Shown: positions 27,504-35,241 of the stretch, piece after piece
How the letters are laid out: every line of letters begins with the position of its first letter
Position numbering within the stretch: position 1 is the first letter of the stretch
DNA from: Salinibacter altiplanensis
GTDB lineage: Bacteria; Bacteroidota; Rhodothermia; Rhodothermales; Salinibacteraceae
Direction of reading: 5' to 3'
Length of the DNA: 64,000 bases
Assembly: GCF_002894645.1 (NCBI RefSeq)
Contig: NZ_NCQY01000020.1
Location: forward strand, 579,386-643,385
Program-made: the position numbers and the translations under genes
Notes under the pieces: generated by a model
Seen by the model: the letters and a program-made list of their open reading frames with translations, nothing else
The model's database searches: none
Told to the model about the DNA's origin: nothing

Positions 27504-27794
27504 ATGGCAAACCGAGTGTTTTCGCCTGCGGATGTAGCTCGCATCGTGGAGCACATGAACGACGCTCACTCTGAGGACCTGGTCCGATACGCCGAGGCGT
27601 ACGCGGACGTGACTGAAGTGGAAGGCGCGCGCATGACGAGCATCGACGCGGAGGGCTTCGACCTCGAGGTGGAGCAGGAGCACGCCACGGTGGCGGTGCG
27701 CATCGAGTTTGACGCGCCCCTTGACACGGTCGACGAGGCCCGAGGGGCGCTCGTGGAGATGGCGATGGCGGCCCGGGACGCCGCGGAACGATAA
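27504..27794 (+). CDS. DUF2470 domain protein (HugZ C-terminal-domain-like)
   Basis: This small protein of 96 residues has the DUF2470 pattern: VARIVEHMNDAHSEDLVRYA near the start, ARMTSIDAEGFDLEV, then VRIEFDAPLDTVDEARGALV and a final VEMAMAAR helix. The same domain forms the C-terminus of HugZ-type heme-degrading enzymes, but here it stands alone without the split-barrel part. ATGs at 27471 and 27480 give slightly longer forms. Function unknown; binding of a heme-related ligand is speculative. Confidence 0.8.
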   Translation: MANRVFSPADVARIVEHMNDAHSEDLVRYAEAYADVTEVEGARMTSIDAEGFDLEVEQEHATVAVRIEFDAPLDTVDEARGALVEMAMAARDAAER

Positions 27795-27894
27795 CGTGAT
27801 CTCTCCGGTCGGGTCTCGTTCGAGAGGATCCCCGCATGTCGGAAATGGTACCGTCTAAAAATCCTGTTCTGTCGTCTTAGCACGATCCAATGCC

Positions 27895-28368
27895 ATGTAC
27901 GCGCTCATCGAGCAACTCCGAGGCTGGTGGCAGTCCCGTCGCACCCGACGGATTACAGAAGAGCGTGTGCAGGAGCGGGTGAGCCGAGGGGCCGCCTACC
28001 TCGACGACATGGATCCGGGCTGGCATCGTCGAGTGAATGCCGAGACGCTGGAACTAGAGGACGGAGAGCGATGCGTGTTGGGCCAGCTTCACGGCGGGTT
28101 TCGGGTCGGCCTTGGCCGCTCGCAGGTGCTGAGCCTGTCAAGCGCTCCGCGGGCGAGCCTCTCGCCGGTGGCCTACGGATTCAAGTGTGTAGAAGGGGTC
28201 TCCGAGGCGGGGAAGGCACGGGACTATGAGCTGCTAACGGCGGCCTGGCGTGAGGCCGTCCGGAGACGGACCGTCGCGGACCACCGCGGCGACGGCCACA
28301 GGAGCGAGTCCGTTCCCGAACTGACCGCTGCGGCAGAGGAGGAGTTCTCCGAACCTGTACCGGCGTGA
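27895..28368 (+). CDS. Uncharacterised protein resembling phage/actinobacterial small proteins
   Basis: The 157-residue product has a basic N-terminus (LRGWWQSRRTRRITEERV) and a conserved-looking core GAAYLDDMDPGWHRRVNAET followed by CVLGQLHGGFRVGL, and later DYELLTAAWREAVRRR. The GAAxLDxxDPGW and CVLGQLxG pattern resembles small proteins of actinobacteria and their phages, none with known function. The C-terminus is acidic. It has no signal peptide. There is no other phage-like gene around it. Confidence 0.6.
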   Translation: MYALIEQLRGWWQSRRTRRITEERVQERVSRGAAYLDDMDPGWHRRVNAETLELEDGERCVLGQLHGGFRVGLGRSQVLSLSSAPRASLSPVAYGFKCVEGVSEAGKARDYELLTAAWREAVRRRTVADHRGDGHRSESVPELTAAAEEEFSEPVPA

Positions 28369-28536
28369 CCCAGTGTCGCGCCATTCACGACTGTGGGGAA
28401 ATATGATAACGCTAGACGAACGCCTGCGTAGCGGGGGCGAGGGGCCCAGGTCGGCCCCCAACAGGGTGGGAGCCGGCAAAACTGTCGTTGCTACGGACGG
28501 GTCGTTCGTTGGCCCCAACTAGAATGACGGATGAGA

Positions 28537-28971
28537 CTACGACGCGACCCGCGTCTCTAGATTGTGTAGAAGGGCGTGGACCTCGCGCTCGTTGTAGCGC
28601 CGGATGAACGGCCGGGCCAGTGGGTGAAGGAGACGCGGCCCCGGAACCTGGTACGTCGCCGCGTAGGTGAGGCGACACCCGCCGTCGATGGACTCGAAGT
28701 ACCACCGAATGGTGCCCTGAAGATCGCCCGTCATGCTCCACACGATGCGTTTCTCGGGCACGTAGTCGGTCGCGTGGACCTCGCCGGAGAATGACAGTCC
28801 GAGGATTCGGTAGGTGTAGCGGGCCCGGGCTCCCCCGTTGGGCAGCCGTTCGAGAAGTGTAGATTCCGACAGACTCGGCGTGACTGCAGCCTGGTGGGCG
28901 GGGGCATCCATGAAGTCAAACACCCGGTCCACCGGTGTGGAGAGATCGATGTGCTCGCGGACGTTGACCAT
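28537..28971 (-). CDS. SRPBCC-fold (polyketide cyclase-like) protein
   Basis: This 144-residue protein fits the START/Bet-v-1-like SRPBCC fold: VREHIDLSTPVDRVFDFMDA at the N-terminus, a central GARARYTYRILG strand, and a long C-terminal helix ending VHALLHNLETR. Such proteins bind hydrophobic ligands in a central pocket, and the ligand is unknown. It lies 21 bp downstream of the CcmF gene on the same strand and may be co-transcribed with it. Confidence 0.78.
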   Translation of the reverse strand: MVNVREHIDLSTPVDRVFDFMDAPAHQAAVTPSLSESTLLERLPNGGARARYTYRILGLSFSGEVHATDYVPEKRIVWSMTGDLQGTIRWYFESIDGGCRLTYAATYQVPGPRLLHPLARPFIRRYNEREVHALLHNLETRVAS

Positions 28972-28992
28972 AAGGGAGGCCGACTGGAACGA

Positions 28993-31512
28993 CTAGCGGC
29001 GGAACCGGACGTCCTGCATGCGGCGTCCGATGGAGACGACGAAGCCAATCGTGAGAACGATGATCCCCCCCCAAAGGATGCTGATGAAAGGCTTCGTGTA
29101 GGCCTGTACCACCACCCAGTTCTCGGGCATGACATCCACCCCCTCCACGGCAAAGGTGGCCTCGCCGTTGTTTGCATCCATCTCGGTAAAGCTCATCCGG
29201 AGGTCCCAGTCCGCAACCCGATTTTCGATGTATTGCTGCGAGTTGTCGTTCATCACGAGGTAGATGGGCATGAGCGACCGGGTCTCCTGCGTGGCAAGGT
29301 TTGTGACTCGGAGCCGGGCCCCGACGGCCATCTGTGCCTCGTCCGGGACGCGCTCGTCCGTGGCGGTTGTCTCCATGGCGCCCTCCGGCCCCTTCAAGAC
29401 CTCGAATCCGTGGAAGGCCACCGCGTACTCCCGGTCGCCAAGGGTGGTCGAGTCGTTCTCCGCCAGCTGAAACTCTCCGCCGGGCGGGCCGTCGTCCTCG
29501 GCGATGCCCGTCGCCTCTTCGGGGGTCACGGCAACAAAGAGGTCTTTTTCCAGGAAGGCCTTCACGTCCGGGTGCTTGAACCACTGGTCGTTGCTGCCCT
29601 GGTAGGCCACCGGCGTGAAGGTGTGGGTGCGTCCCTGTGGGTCGCGCACATCGAGAATGTACTGGCCGCGTCCTCGGTCGGTCGTCGTCTCGCCCTCGTA
29701 GGTGACCTGGTACCCGTTCACGACGCGGGTCTGGCCCTTCGCCACCACGAAGTTCTCGCGCGGCATCTTGTCCTCGTCCGCGGCCGTGGGCTCGCCAATG
29801 CGGGGGAGGGCCTGATCGAAGCCGTTGGACGCGATGATGCCCAGAATGATGAGGGCAAAGCCGACGTGCGAGAGGGCCCCGCCGGCCATCCGAGGGTTGC
29901 CCTGCAGAATGCGCCAGAGCACCGCCCCATTCCCAAACAGCGAGAAGAAGCCCACGAAGAGCAGGAGCAGCATCTGCAGGGCCTGGCCGTACGCCGCCCA
30001 GAAGTTTGCCAGGCTCCCCGTGAGGCTGGCGGAGGCCGTCTGAGGGGCGGCCCCAGTGCCCGCCGGGATGACGAGTGCCTGCTCCGCGAACGGCGTCAGG
30101 ATGAGCACGGCAATGGTGCTCACGGTCGCCAGGGCGAGTGGCTTCAGCAGAACGCGGTTCACCGTCGCCACGTCCATCTTCTTCCACCAGAAGAGCTGGC
30201 CAAGCCCGGCAAGAAACACGAAGCCGAGCGCCAGGGGCAGGGTCCACTGGTTGTAGAACGACTGCGGAACGGCGGACGGGTTGTCCCGGAAGATCTGGCC
30301 GAAGATGGGGGCGCTGGTGCCGAGGATGATGACGGCGGCCGTGGCCGTGAGAAGGACCGCGCCGCAGAGAATCATGAACTCGCGGGAGAGGGTGCGCGGC
30401 TCCTCCTCGGGCACGGGCAGCTCGCCGTAGCGGTACGCAAACAGCCCGATGCCCAGGACGCCGAGGGTGGCGATCCAGAGCAGCAGCTGGTTGTAGAGCC
30501 CGAGGCTCACGAACGAGTGCACCGACACGTCTCCCAGAATGCCGCTCCGGGTGAGGAACGTCGAGTAGATGACGAACAGGTACGCCGCGATGGAGAGGAG
30601 GAGCGAGGCCTTCTGGCTCGATCCGCTTTTCTTTTGCACCAGCATCGTGTGAAAGGCCGCCACGCCCAGCAGCCAGGGCACGAGCGACGAGTTTTCGACG
30701 GGATCCCACGCCCAGTATCCACCAAATGAGAGCGTGACGTAGGCCCAGTACCCGCCCATTGCGATGGCCACGCCCAAGGCCATCACGGCAAAGAGCGTCC
30801 ATGGCAGGGCCGGGCGGACCCACTGCGTGTAGCGCTCCTTCCAGAGGGCCGCGAGGGCGAAGGCGAAGGGCACCACCATTGCCGAGAAGCCCAGGAAGAG
30901 GATTGGCGGATGGATTGTCATCCAGGGATTCTGGAGCAGGTCGTTGAGCCCCTGCCCGTCCGCCGGCACGAAGCCAGGGTTTTGCTGGAAGATGGGCGCG
31001 TCGGCAAACTTCTCCGGAAGGGTCATAAACGGCGAGGAGCCGATCTCGACCGGGCCGCCCTGGAGCCCCACGATCATTGACAGGAGAAAGAGCTGACAGA
31101 GGCCCACGACGGCCATCACCGGCGTCTCGTACTCCCGCTGGACGTAGGCGATGAGGAGCCCCCCCACGGCACACATCATGAGGGCCCAGAAGAGGAACGA
31201 GCCCTCCTGCCCGGCCCAGAACGTGGAGAAGAGGTAGTGTCCTGGAAGGTCGTTCGACGACTGCTGGTAAACGTAGGCGTACTGGTACTGGTGGGTCAGG
31301 ATCATGTACCAGAGCACCCCGGATGCGGCGCCCACCGCCGTGCCCATGGCCCCCCAAGCCCAGCGGCCCACCTGTTTCCAGGTGCGTGCCGTGCGCACGT
31401 CTTCCTCGCCGGTGCGGGCCGCCCAGAAGAAGGCAACGGCCGACACGCCGCACGCCACGAAGGCGCTCAGAAGAAGAACCTCGCCAATTGTGCCAAGCAT
31501 GGGAACGCGCAA
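28993..31512 (-). CDS. ccmF: Cytochrome c-type biogenesis protein CcmF (heme lyase)
   Basis: The 839-residue polytopic membrane protein has the CcmF core: the tryptophan-rich heme-handling segment GGYWAWDPVENSSLVPWLLG (about residues 265-285), an early GHYLFSTFWAGQEGSFLFWA, and many hydrophobic helices. CcmF, with CcmH, attaches heme to CXXCH of apocytochromes on the outer side of the membrane. The last quarter (about 590-800) is a periplasmic domain before a final helix, and it is longer than in proteobacterial CcmF. No other ccm gene is in the window. Alternative start at 31500. Confidence 0.9.
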   Translation of the reverse strand: MRVPMLGTIGEVLLLSAFVACGVSAVAFFWAARTGEEDVRTARTWKQVGRWAWGAMGTAVGAASGVLWYMILTHQYQYAYVYQQSSNDLPGHYLFSTFWAGQEGSFLFWALMMCAVGGLLIAYVQREYETPVMAVVGLCQLFLLSMIVGLQGGPVEIGSSPFMTLPEKFADAPIFQQNPGFVPADGQGLNDLLQNPWMTIHPPILFLGFSAMVVPFAFALAALWKERYTQWVRPALPWTLFAVMALGVAIAMGGYWAYVTLSFGGYWAWDPVENSSLVPWLLGVAAFHTMLVQKKSGSSQKASLLLSIAAYLFVIYSTFLTRSGILGDVSVHSFVSLGLYNQLLLWIATLGVLGIGLFAYRYGELPVPEEEPRTLSREFMILCGAVLLTATAAVIILGTSAPIFGQIFRDNPSAVPQSFYNQWTLPLALGFVFLAGLGQLFWWKKMDVATVNRVLLKPLALATVSTIAVLILTPFAEQALVIPAGTGAAPQTASASLTGSLANFWAAYGQALQMLLLLFVGFFSLFGNGAVLWRILQGNPRMAGGALSHVGFALIILGIIASNGFDQALPRIGEPTAADEDKMPRENFVVAKGQTRVVNGYQVTYEGETTTDRGRGQYILDVRDPQGRTHTFTPVAYQGSNDQWFKHPDVKAFLEKDLFVAVTPEEATGIAEDDGPPGGEFQLAENDSTTLGDREYAVAFHGFEVLKGPEGAMETTATDERVPDEAQMAVGARLRVTNLATQETRSLMPIYLVMNDNSQQYIENRVADWDLRMSFTEMDANNGEATFAVEGVDVMPENWVVVQAYTKPFISILWGGIIVLTIGFVVSIGRRMQDVRFRR

Positions 31513-31789
31513 GTAAACCAGGCCAAAGCGTGGAGGCCCTTGAAAATGCGGAGTCGGGCTCGGTTCCGCCTCACGCGGCGTCTGGGGGAGCGCTTCAAAT
31601 TAGTACGCGAACGTTTCAACGAACGCACGATGTTCGAGGCCGAGGGGCGGTAGAAATGCCCTGCCCGTTGTGCCGAGCGTCAAGGGCGCCGGCCCGACGG
31701 GGGCTCGTACATGACGGGGAACTTTGGGGCCGTTCCTGCTTTCCGGTGGGCGACGATTTTCACCGAGGTTCCCCACCGTCCACAGTCCC

Positions 31790-32290
31790 GTGAAGACTCC
31801 ACTCCACTCGGCTGCGGGTAGTGCCCGCTCCGGCTGCCGCTGGGTCCTGCTTCTACTGTGTGGGGTGCTGATGGGATGCGGGACAACGAAGCACGTAGGG
31901 GAGCGGGGCCTTCCCGACGCGGAAGGCATCGCCAGCTACTACGCGGATAAGTTTGTAGGCCGAACCACGGCCAACGGAGAAATCTACGACCACGAGGGAC
32001 GTACGGCCGCCCATCGCAGCCTGCCGTTCGGGACGCGGGTGCGCACCACGCGCACCGACGCGCCCGCCCGCCCGTCCGTGGTCGTGCGCATCAATGATCG
32101 GGGGCCATTCAAAGACGGGCGCATCATCGACCTCACGAAGACGGCAGCAGAGCGCCTGAACATGATTCGCGACGGGCTCGCAGAGGTGCGACTGGAGGTC
32201 GTCTCGTATCCGGCGGGGACGGCGTCCACCGCGGCCGAGCTTCCGGCGCCGGACCCACCGCGGCTGGCCCCATCAAGCGTGGGCTGGTAG
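31790..32290 (+). CDS. rlpA: RlpA-type septal-ring lipoprotein (double-psi beta-barrel)
   Basis: The 166-residue product starts best at GTG 31790, which puts the signal (WVLLLLCGVLMGC) and lipobox LMGC near residue 30. An upstream ATG at 31724 is possible. The double-psi barrel is seen in SYYADKFVGRTTANGE, AHRSLPFGTRVRTT and VVRINDRGPFKDGRIIDLT. His in AAHRSLPFGT and Asp in RINDRGPF match the catalytic pair of RlpA lytic transglycosylases, so activity on glycan strands is plausible. There is no SPOR domain, so septal targeting by that route is not expected. Confidence 0.88.
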   Translation: MKTPLHSAAGSARSGCRWVLLLLCGVLMGCGTTKHVGERGLPDAEGIASYYADKFVGRTTANGEIYDHEGRTAAHRSLPFGTRVRTTRTDAPARPSVVVRINDRGPFKDGRIIDLTKTAAERLNMIRDGLAEVRLEVVSYPAGTASTAAELPAPDPPRLAPSSVGW

Positions 32291-32334
32291 CCCTGGCCCC
32301 ACCGGACGCGCCGGAAGGTCGCCGAAATATACAG

Positions 32335-32371
32335 AAAAGGAGGTCGACCCGGTGGACAGGCGCGACCTCCT
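32335..32371 (-). terminator. Rho-independent terminator of the 94-residue acidic protein gene
   Basis: AGGAGGTCG (32338-32346) pairs perfectly with CGACCTCCT (32363-32371) across a 16-base loop. On the minus strand the stem is followed by TTTTC, and the hairpin lies about 40 bp past the stop of the gene at 32410. The opposite strand has no T-run, so it should not stop rlpA transcription. Confidence 0.6.
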
Positions 32372-32409
32372 CACATGGACGCTGCACGGCGAATGAGAAC
32401 GACAGAGCG

Positions 32410-32694
32410 CTAGGGCTTCTCCGTGGCCACGAAGTCGGCCCGCTCGCCGGACGGAGTGCTCACCACGTCCGTCACCTCGACTGAGAAGCTCTTCTCGCGC
32501 TCACGACTCCGGTCGTAAAGAATGCCTTCGAAGGTCGCCTCGTCCTCCTCGTCGGCGAGGACCTCAATTTGCTCCTCGTTCTCCCCAAAGAAGACGCCCT
32601 TGTACGCCTTGCCGTAGACGGTCTTCTCCGAGTAGGCGAACCCCTCCCCGTCCATGTCGTTAAGCGTTGCGTCGTGCAGATCGTATAGGCTCAT
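32410..32694 (-). CDS. Small acidic protein, function unknown
   Basis: This encodes 94 residues from MSLYDLHDATLNDMDGEGFA. It is acidic and has no signal or membrane segment. The middle has a run of Glu/Asp (VLADEEDEATFEG), typical of a soluble halophile protein. I do not recognise the family. A longer frame to 32808 adds sequence unlike a coding start. A terminator follows its stop. Confidence 0.65.
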   Translation of the reverse strand: MSLYDLHDATLNDMDGEGFAYSEKTVYGKAYKGVFFGENEEQIEVLADEEDEATFEGILYDRSREREKSFSVEVTDVVSTPSGERADFVATEKP

Positions 32695-32986
32695 AGTCGT
32701 GCAGAGAGTATGGGTGGGACAGTGTGTGCGAGGCGGGCGATGTGGGAGCGTCGCGCTGCCCGGCCGAGCGACGACTCTAGACGAGCGTGCAACGGCACGA
32801 TCAGGCAATCAGCATTGCACAGACGTTGAGGCATTTACTGCGGAATGAAGACTCCCGTGATCCCGACAGAATCATCGCTTATACGAGGGGAAGCTCCATC
32901 GGTTCGCCGGAACGACCCCAGCTTGCCGAGGGAAAGGGGTGTGCTCTGCCGTCGTTCCTGCTCGTCCGTCGTGTCGTCTGTTGGTT

Positions 32987-33541
32987 ATGCCTGAGTCCGC
33001 GTTTGATCCGGATCGCGTTCGAGACGCACAAGACGGGGACGAGCAGGCCCGAAACGGGCTTCTCCGTCGCCTGGAGCCCATTCTGCGGGGCTACTTTATC
33101 AAGCGCATCGGGGCCGAAACCGATGTTGATGATTTAGTGCAGAATACGCTGGTGCGCGTCCACGAAAGCCTCGATGACCTTCAGAAGCCGGGCAGCCTGA
33201 AGTCGTTCGCCATGAAGGCCGCCCTGTTTGAGCTGCAGGACTACTACCGCGGACGCTACGACATGAACGAGCACCTACACGACCCGGACCTTCCCCTGGG
33301 ACAGTCGACGGACCCGGAGGACCGGAGCGCTCAGGTGGACGTGGAGAAAGCCCTCGATGCCCTGACGCCGAAGGCCCAGCGCATCATGGAGCTACGGGAG
33401 TATGGATACCTCTACCGCGAGATTGCCCAGATGCTCAACACCACGGAGGCGGCGGTCAAAATGCAGGTGAAGCGTGCTTTCGAAACCATGAAGGACGCGC
33501 TCAGTGCCCTGCTTCTTCTCGTGTGGTTCTTTGGGCTGTAG
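32987..33541 (+). CDS. ECF-type sigma factor with hydrophobic C-terminal tail
   Basis: This 184-residue protein has sigma region 2 (about 20-95, DDLVQNTLVRVHESLDDL and LKSFAMKAALFELQDYYRGR) and region 4 (about 118-170, ALTPKAQRIMELREYGYLYR with EIAQMLNTTEAAVKMQVKRA as the helix-turn-helix). ATG 32987 is chosen because region 2 follows directly. It is followed by a FecR-type anti-sigma gene and a STN-containing receptor, which fits a FecI role. The last 14 residues (ALSALLLLVWFFGL) are strongly hydrophobic, which is unusual for an ECF sigma. Confidence 0.9.
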   Translation: MPESAFDPDRVRDAQDGDEQARNGLLRRLEPILRGYFIKRIGAETDVDDLVQNTLVRVHESLDDLQKPGSLKSFAMKAALFELQDYYRGRYDMNEHLHDPDLPLGQSTDPEDRSAQVDVEKALDALTPKAQRIMELREYGYLYREIAQMLNTTEAAVKMQVKRAFETMKDALSALLLLVWFFGL

Positions 33542-33676
33542 CCTAGCTTCCGGGACTGTTACTTTCTTCGCGTCGGGGGCGGCCAACTGTCCGTACCCGC
33601 TCGGGGCACGGAACGCCATCTGGGCCGGCCGGCCCCGGAACGGGTTCCTTTCTTGCCGGACACGACTACTAGAACC

Positions 33677-34879
33677 ATGGACGACGCGTACGGGCCCCTT
33701 TTGTTTGAGGACGATCTCTCTTCTGAGCAGCGCGCAAAGCTGCAGGAGCGGCTCGATGACGATCCGGCGCTGGCTGATGGATGGGCAAACTGGCGACAGG
33801 TGCGTGTGCGGCTGCGAGAGCGCTTGCAGACGCATCTTCCCGACCGGCGCCTTCTCGTCCTGTATGCACTGGACCGGGCGAGCCGGGGCGACCTTCTGAC
33901 TCCCGAGGAGGCCGAGGTCCTTGAGGCGGCGCGCGACGACATTGCCCAGGCCATCGACGCTGTTCCCTCGCTCCGCCGGGTGGTGGCGCGGGTCCAGAAC
34001 GAGCAGGCCGATTTCGAAACGGTGTGGGCGCAGCACCACGAAGAGATTCGTGCTGTGCGGGGCGAGGCCGGTCGTCGTTCGCGGCCGGATCGGGGCGAGC
34101 GGCCCCCTCGACGGCCCGAGGCACCGCACGGCGCGACATCTGGGCACCAGTGGGCGTGGCGCCTCACGGTCGCGGCCCTTCTGCTGGGCGCTGCGGCGTT
34201 GGCTGTCCTCTATGGACCGCAGGGGGCGGAGCGGACGACCGTAACGGTGGAGTCCGGGGAGCAGCGTCGCGTAGAATTTGAGGACGGCTCGACGGTTCGG
34301 CTGGCAGGCGTGTCCACCCTGTCCTACACACCAGGAATGAGCACGGCCGAGAAGCGCCGCGTCACGCTGGCGCGCGGGCAGGCCTACTTCGACGTGGCCG
34401 CCCAGGACGATGCGCCCTTCGTGGTAACCACGCCTGCGGCCCGCACCGAGGTGCTCGGAACGCAATTCGGGGTTGCGGCCGGCAACGACACCACGGAGGT
34501 TGTGCTCGTGGACGGACGCGTGCGCCTGGGGCCCGGCGGAAGCGACGAGGCGGAGCCGGTGGTGCTGGCTCCCGGCGAGCGCAGTATGGTCCGAACGGGA
34601 GAGGCCCCCACGTCGCCTGCCCCTGTGGATCTTTCCGCGGCGCTGGACTGGACTGGGCTCTTTGTCTTCCGAGCCACGCCGGTGAGCACCATTGCAGAGC
34701 GGTTGCGCGAGCACTACAGGGTGTCCATTTCGGTGGCGCCGGCCCTGGCGGAGGAACCCGTGACGGGAACGTTCAGGCAAGACCGGTCGGTCGAGCAGGT
34801 GCTCAATACAATTGCCCGCACGCTGGGGGCAGATGTGCGAAGGGGAGAGAAGGGCTACCGACTTGAGCCGGCGTCCTGA
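33677..34879 (+). CDS. FecR-family anti-sigma factor with C-terminal STN-like (DUF4974) domain
   Basis: This 400-residue regulator has a cytoplasmic sigma-binding region (1-155), one transmembrane helix (about 160-180, RLTVAALLLGAAALAVLY), a FecR beta-domain (about 190-310, QRRVEFEDGSTVRLAGVSTL, FVVTTPAARTEVLGTQFGV) and a DUF4974 segment at the end (FVFRATPVSTIAERLREHYR to DVRRGEKGYRL). It should hold or activate the sigma factor encoded 135 bp upstream and receive a periplasmic signal from the receptor at 35242. The start at 33677 (ATG) is preferred to the TTG at 33653. Confidence 0.92.
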   Translation: MDDAYGPLLFEDDLSSEQRAKLQERLDDDPALADGWANWRQVRVRLRERLQTHLPDRRLLVLYALDRASRGDLLTPEEAEVLEAARDDIAQAIDAVPSLRRVVARVQNEQADFETVWAQHHEEIRAVRGEAGRRSRPDRGERPPRRPEAPHGATSGHQWAWRLTVAALLLGAAALAVLYGPQGAERTTVTVESGEQRRVEFEDGSTVRLAGVSTLSYTPGMSTAEKRRVTLARGQAYFDVAAQDDAPFVVTTPAARTEVLGTQFGVAAGNDTTEVVLVDGRVRLGPGGSDEAEPVVLAPGERSMVRTGEAPTSPAPVDLSAALDWTGLFVFRATPVSTIAERLREHYRVSISVAPALAEEPVTGTFRQDRSVEQVLNTIARTLGADVRRGEKGYRLEPAS

Positions 34880-35241
34880 ATGCCCTTCACAACGGCTTGT
34901 GCTGCAGTGGAACGTGCGTGCAGCGTCCCGAAAAAGGCCTGCTTTGCCCAACAGGCTTCTCTGCCCAGCACAAGCCCCTTCGTCGCTTCGAGCCCGACTC
35001 AAGGTCCACTAGCCGAGCGGATTGGGGACAATTGCCGAACGGACGGGGCCCAGGTCCAGTCTGGGGGATGGGAGCCCGGGACTGGGCCTGCGGGACGGGA
35101 TGCGTGTCGTGGCACAGCGCAGTCTCAGAACAGAGCGTATGCGGGCCCTCACTTCTGGAAGACATGTGGGGAAGGGGGGCGCTGAACGAGGCCTCGTGTT
35201 GAGAGTTAGAAAACGCGCATCCACTCTTCGGGGCCACGTCA
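34880..35241. other. Intergenic region, 362 bp, between the FecR and receptor genes
   Basis: No gene is supported; the short open frames on both strands lack features. The region may hold the promoter recognised by the sigma factor upstream, since such sigma factors usually drive the receptor gene. I see no clear terminator or riboswitch fold. Confidence 0.5.

Noticed and set aside
28916..31453. 845-codon minus-strand open frame
   Set aside because: It overlaps the CcmF gene in a shifted frame on the same strand, is Arg/Gly/His-rich and lacks any family motif. It is a by-product of GC-rich codon use.
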